Positions 60,567 through 64,000 of a stretch of 64,000 bases of DNA are shown piece by piece. Source of the stretch: Martinezella tropici (GTDB lineage: Bacteria > Pseudomonadota > Alphaproteobacteria > Rhizobiales > Rhizobiaceae); contig NZ_QMKK01000061.1 of NCBI RefSeq assembly GCF_003287875.1, positions 372,001 to 436,000 of the forward strand, given 5' to 3'. The position numbers and the translations under genes were made by a program. The notes below the pieces were generated by a model. It was not told the origin of the DNA, did not search any database, and saw only the letters and a program-made list of their open reading frames with translations. Each line of letters opens with the position of its first letter. Within the stretch, counting starts at the first letter, position 1.

Positions 60567-62224
60567 CGATGGACAATCTCGTTGAAATCAAGAATCTGAA
60601 GGTCGAGGCGAAGACCGACTCCGGTCGCATCGTCGAGATCATCAAGGGCGTCAGTTTCAATATCGCCAAGGGCGAGATTATCGCGCTCATCGGTGAAAGC
60701 GGCTCGGGCAAGACGACGATCGCACTGACGCTCATGGGGCATGCGCGCGAGGGCTGTCGCATCTCCGGCGGTACGATCCAGGTCGATGGGCAGGACATGG
60801 CCGCGCTTTCCGAAAACGAACGCTCGAAGGTCCGCGGCACAACGGTCGCCTATATTCCGCAAAGTGCCGCAGCCGCTTTCAACCCGGCGACGAAGATCAT
60901 GGAGCAGGTGATCGAGGTCACTCGCATTCACGGGTTGATGCCGCCCGAACAGGCGCGCCGGCGCGCGATCGAGCTCTTCCGTGCGTTATCGCTGCCGAAC
61001 CCGGAAACCATCGGCGAGCGATATCCGCATCAGGTCTCAGGAGGCCAGTTGCAGCGGTTGGCCGCAGCCATGGCTCTGATCGGCGAACCGAAGCTTGTCA
61101 TTTTCGATGAGCCGACGACCGCGCTCGACGTGACGACGCAGATCGACGTCCTGAAGGCATTCAAGTCGGTCATCCGCACTGGCGACATTGCCGGCGTCTA
61201 TGTGTCACACGATCTGGCGGTCGTCGCCCAGATCGCCGATCGCATTGCTGTGCTCAAGGGCGGCGAAATCCAGGAGCTGGCGAAAACCGAAGCGGTCCTG
61301 ACGCGGCCGAGCCATCCCTATACGCGTGAGTTGCTGGCCGCCTTCGAGCCGAAGCAGACTGCTCGCGACAGCAAAACAAGCGGGGCGGCTGCATCCGTGC
61401 TCAGGATCGACAATCTGGTAGCAGGCTATGGCGATATGCAGCCCAACGGCCTGCCGGCGGTTTGTGCGGTTCAATCCGTAAGCCTCGAAGTGGAGAAAGG
61501 CAGAAATCTGGGCATCATCGGCGAATCCGGATGCGGAAAGTCGACACTGGCGCGTGCAATCGCCGGCATATTGCCGGCGGTATCAGGCACTATCGGCTTT
61601 AATGGCAGCGAGATGAACCGTGCCGCAAAGTTGCGCTCGCGCGATCAATTGCGGGAAATGCAGATCGTCTTTCAATATGCCGACACCGCACTCAATCCGG
61701 CAAAGTCGATCGCCGATATTCTCGAGCGGCCCCTGGCTTTCTACCATGGTATGGACCGCAGGGCTCGAGCGGCCAGGGTCGATGAGTTACTCGATATGGT
61801 GCGATTGCCGCGCGCGCTTCGCTATCGCTATCCGTCGGAATTGTCGGGCGGACAGAAGCAGCGCGTGAATTTCGCTCGCGCGCTCGCAGCCGAGCCGCGC
61901 CTGATCATTTGCGATGAAATCACATCGGCGCTCGATACGGTGGTCGCGGCGGCAATCATCGACCTGCTCAAGGAACTGCAGCGTGAACTGCATTTGTCCT
62001 ACATCTTCATCAGCCACGATCTATCGGTCGTCGAGGCGATCTGCGACGAGATCGTCGTGATGTATGGCGGCAAGAAAGTTGAACAGATTACGCGCGAGGC
62101 GGCAGATGCGCCCCGCCATCCCTATTCCCAGCTGCTGTTCGGTTCCGTACCGAAGCTTGATCCGACCTGGCTCGACAATCTCGTCCAGGACCCGGAACTC
62201 AAGCGCGAATATGGCCATGGCTAG
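60563..62224 (+). CDS. Fused DppD-DppF ABC ATPase
   Basis: 553 aa with two complete ATPase domains in one chain. Domain 1 (about 5-255) has Walker A GESGSGKTTIAL, signature VSGGQLQRLAAA and Walker B LVIFDEPTTALD. Domain 2 (about 275-550) has GESGCGKSTLAR, LSGGQKQRVNFARAL and LIICDEITSALD, in which Ile replaces the usual Pro. Fusion of D and F subunits is known in rhizobial peptide/opine transporters. Ends the unit; no clear T-run terminator follows. Confidence 0.93.
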   Translation: MTMDNLVEIKNLKVEAKTDSGRIVEIIKGVSFNIAKGEIIALIGESGSGKTTIALTLMGHAREGCRISGGTIQVDGQDMAALSENERSKVRGTTVAYIPQSAAAAFNPATKIMEQVIEVTRIHGLMPPEQARRRAIELFRALSLPNPETIGERYPHQVSGGQLQRLAAAMALIGEPKLVIFDEPTTALDVTTQIDVLKAFKSVIRTGDIAGVYVSHDLAVVAQIADRIAVLKGGEIQELAKTEAVLTRPSHPYTRELLAAFEPKQTARDSKTSGAAASVLRIDNLVAGYGDMQPNGLPAVCAVQSVSLEVEKGRNLGIIGESGCGKSTLARAIAGILPAVSGTIGFNGSEMNRAAKLRSRDQLREMQIVFQYADTALNPAKSIADILERPLAFYHGMDRRARAARVDELLDMVRLPRALRYRYPSELSGGQKQRVNFARALAAEPRLIICDEITSALDTVVAAAIIDLLKELQRELHLSYIFISHDLSVVEAICDEIVVMYGGKKVEQITREAADAPRHPYSQLLFGSVPKLDPTWLDNLVQDPELKREYGHG

Positions 62225-62256
62225 CCGATACAGCCTGAAATGCCGTTGGAAGGCTG

Positions 62257-62733
62257 CTACATGGGAAACAGGCTGGTCAGCGGCATATGCGCCTTGACGA
62301 TTGGCGACTTGAGCACCACGAAGCTGAAATACTTGTCGATGCCGATATCCAGGTCAGTCAGGCGCTCCATGATCGTCTGATATTCCCCGATACCTGCCGT
62401 CACGAACTTCAGCATATAATCATAGCCACCTGAGACGAGGTGGCATTCGATGACCTGATCGACCTTCTCCACTGCCGAAAGAAAACGCGCGAAGTCGATC
62501 TGCCGGTGGTTCTTGAGCGTGACTTCCGTAAACACGGTCAGCGTCTGGCCGAGTTTCCCGATATTGATCTGGGCAGAATATCCCTCGATATAGCCTTCCT
62601 GCTGCAGTTTCTTGACCCGCATCAGACAGGGGCTTGGCGACAGGTTGACCAGTTCCGCCAATTCGACATTGGTGATGCGTCCGTTCTTCTGAAGTTCGTA
62701 CAGGATCTTGATGTCGATACGGTCGAGCTTCAT
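62257..62733 (-). CDS. Lrp/AsnC-family regulator
   Basis: 158 aa from ATG 62733 (MKLDRIDIKILYELQKNGRI). The HTH is at about 20-42 (VELAELVNLSPSPCLMRVKKL) and an AsnC/RAM ligand domain covers about 65-150. Lrp proteins respond to amino acids and often control an adjacent amino-acid oxidase. Two copies of the ATYTTRTGCCG element lie in the divergent region to the FAD oxidase, one only 24 bases from this start, which suggests autoregulation. Confidence 0.93.
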   Translation of the reverse strand: MKLDRIDIKILYELQKNGRITNVELAELVNLSPSPCLMRVKKLQQEGYIEGYSAQINIGKLGQTLTVFTEVTLKNHRQIDFARFLSAVEKVDQVIECHLVSGGYDYMLKFVTAGIGEYQTIMERLTDLDIGIDKYFSFVVLKSPIVKAHMPLTSLFPM

Positions 62734-62756
62734 CGGCAAATCTTTCCCATATGAGG

Positions 62757-62774
62757 CAGCATTTTATGCCGCGA
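62757..62774 (+). promoter_or_regulatory. Putative Lrp-type box, CAGCATTTTATGCCGCGA
   Basis: The most symmetric copy: GGCAGCATTTTATGCC is a dyad. It lies 24 bases upstream of the Lrp start. Confidence 0.6.
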
Positions 62775-62869
62775 ATTCTCCAAGATCGAGCATAACACCA
62801 TGGTTCGTCTTGTCTATTTCATTCTGCACGACTCTAGCCGGCACAATCAGCCGCTTGGTTCCCCATGAG

Positions 62870-62887
62870 CAGAATCTTATGCCGCAT
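62870..62887 (+). promoter_or_regulatory. Putative Lrp-type box, CAGAATCTTATGCCGCAT
   Basis: It lies 72 bases upstream of the FAD oxidase start and 113 bases from the copy at 62757. Confidence 0.6.
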
Positions 62888-62958
62888 GGCTCGGTTGTGC
62901 GGCAGCTTCATGTCCGATCATTTCGCTATGCTGTGGGCTCGATAGGAGATCCGCATCC

Positions 62959-64000
62959 ATGCCCGCACCGCTTACCCTTGTCGAAAACGCTCCCGAATTG
63001 CCAACGTCCGCCGATGTCGTCGTCATCGGGGCTGGGATTGTCGGCGTTTTTACCGCCTATTATCTGGCAAAGCGGGGCCTCAAAGTCGTTCTCCTCGAAA
63101 AAGGCTGCGTCGGCGCCGAGCAGTCCAGCCGCAACTGGGGTTGGTGCAGGCAGCAGAACCGCGACGCTCGCGAGCTGCCGATGGCGACGAAAAGCCTCGA
63201 GCTCTGGGACCAATTCGCCGCAGAAACGGAAGAGGACACAGGCTTTCGTCGCTGCGGCCTCTTCTATCTGAGCAATAGCGAGGAAGAGCTCGCCGGATGG
63301 GCACGCTGGCGTGACTTTGCGCGCAGCGTCGGTGTGACCACGCATATGCTCAATAGCGCTGAAGCCAGCGAGCGCGGCAAGGCGACCGGCCGCATCTGGA
63401 AAGGCGGCGTCTTTTCTCCCACGGATGGTATTGCCGATCCCGCCAACGCTGCACCGGCGGTCGCTCGCGCCCTGATGAAGCGGGGGGGCTGCCTGCGCCA
63501 GAATTGCGCGGCTCGTGGCATAGAGACCGAAGGCGGAAAGCTCTCCGCCGTCGTGACCGAAGAAGGCACGATCAGGACGAGGATTGCCATCCTGTCCGGC
63601 GGCGCCTGGGCATCGTCCTTCTGCCGACAGCTTGGCGTCCGCTTCCCGCAGGCGTCGATCCGCTCATCGATCCTTTCGGTCAGCGCCGGCGCCGGCGACC
63701 TCCCGGACGCTCTGCATACCGCACATGTTTCCGTCACCCGCAGAGGCGACGGCGGCCATACGCTTGCGATCAGCGGGCGTGGCCGCGTCGATCCCACGCC
63801 GCAGACCATGCGGTTCGGGGCGCAGTTTCTACCGATGTTCATTCGCCGCTGGCGCGCGCTTTCCCTGGGCGGGCTCGAGGGCTTTCGCAGCGGCCATGAA
63901 AACCTGTCGCGCTGGCGCCTGGATCGGCCAACGCCGATGGAGCAGATGCGCATCCTCGATCCGGCGGTCGACAGAAACACGATCCGGCTCACCTATGACC
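62959..64000 (+). CDS. FAD-dependent amino-acid oxidase/dehydrogenase, cut by the window end
   Basis: At least 347 aa; the C-terminus lies beyond the window. It begins MPAPLTLVENAPELPTSADV, then VVVIGAGIVGVFTAYYLAKRG (FAD site), LLEKGCVGAEQSSRNWGWCR and ILSGGAWASSFC, as in D-amino-acid dehydrogenase/DadA-like enzymes. TAGGAG lies 8 bases before ATG 62959. Divergent from the Lrp gene, its likely regulator. Substrate is probably an amino acid or N-substituted amino acid imported by the dipeptide-type transporter. Confidence 0.9.
   Translation, partial: MPAPLTLVENAPELPTSADVVVIGAGIVGVFTAYYLAKRGLKVVLLEKGCVGAEQSSRNWGWCRQQNRDARELPMATKSLELWDQFAAETEEDTGFRRCGLFYLSNSEEELAGWARWRDFARSVGVTTHMLNSAEASERGKATGRIWKGGVFSPTDGIADPANAAPAVARALMKRGGCLRQNCAARGIETEGGKLSAVVTEEGTIRTRIAILSGGAWASSFCRQLGVRFPQASIRSSILSVSAGAGDLPDALHTAHVSVTRRGDGGHTLAISGRGRVDPTPQTMRFGAQFLPMFIRRWRALSLGGLEGFRSGHENLSRWRLDRPTPMEQMRILDPAVDRNTIRLTYD

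Noticed and set aside
1..64000. CRISPR arrays, tRNA or rRNA genes, intact insertion sequences, replication origins
   Set aside because: No regularly spaced repeats, cloverleaf sequences, rRNA blocks, transposase genes or replication genes were recognised on reading the window; an exhaustive computed search was not possible.

Overview
The window is high-GC DNA densely packed with ABC transporters, amino/amide catabolic enzymes and matching regulators. It has no ribosomal, tRNA or other core genes. Protein families, codon style and a small RNA of the type known from rhizobia suggest an alphaproteobacterium of the Rhizobiales (Rhizobium/Agrobacterium-like), probably an accessory chromosomal region or a large secondary replicon. 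The organism assignment is inference.

Region 1 (1-24.4 kb), stress and redox. Two FixJ-type response-regulator genes precede a small exported protein and a Tat-exported bicupin oxalate decarboxylase. A short gene graveyard follows (an FAD-monooxygenase fragment and a frameshifted ABC-ATPase remnant). Next is a minus-strand unit for respiration on pyruvate: a cyanide-insensitive-type quinol oxidase (cioAB plus a DUF2474 peptide) followed by poxB. A large winged-helix/STAND regulator leads to an MFS exporter and an EmrAB-like efflux pair. A YdeP-family molybdopterin oxidoreductase, a phospholipase-D-fold protein, a probable anti-Shine-Dalgarno small RNA (about 22740-22881) and a flavin-reductase-fold protein close the region. 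An AGTATAG element, twice extended to a 15-bp dyad, recurs in front of several of these units.

Region 2 (24.6-38.1 kb), one long minus-strand catabolic/transport cluster: amidase, a signal-less solute-binding-protein paralogue, a CobW GTPase, a CxxC protein, a 293-aa polysaccharide-deacetylase-fold hydrolase (HpPgdA/cyclic-imide-hydrolase type), a polyamine-type ABC transporter with two different ATPases, and two short-chain dehydrogenases. A divergent regulator with two GntR-like winged helices (36.97-38.09 kb) and duplicated TTG-N4-CAA elements sits at its head. The inferred theme is uptake of a cyclic imide/amide-like compound, ring opening, then amide hydrolysis.

Region 3 (38.2-43.6 kb): pxpA, a BCCP, a biotin carboxylase, pxpB and pxpC, all overlapping, divergent from a LysR regulator. 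Two 20-bp dyads lie 30 bp apart between them. Together the set contains every domain of a urea-carboxylase-like enzyme in separate polypeptides plus the 5-oxoprolinase A subunit.

Region 4 (43.7-64 kb), amine/amino-acid catabolism. A six-gene plus-strand unit (M20 deacylase, GhrA-like reductase, cupin, aldehyde dehydrogenase, tartrate-dehydrogenase-like enzyme, GabD-like dehydrogenase) ends at a strong terminator. A PuuB/DadA-like oxidase and a HAD protein face it. A divergent unit carries a GNAT protein, class III transaminase, second HAD protein and a dipeptide-type ABC transporter. An Lrp/AsnC regulator and a partial FAD amino-acid oxidase end the window. A shared ATYTTRTGCCG element marks four places in this region and is the probable Lrp operator.
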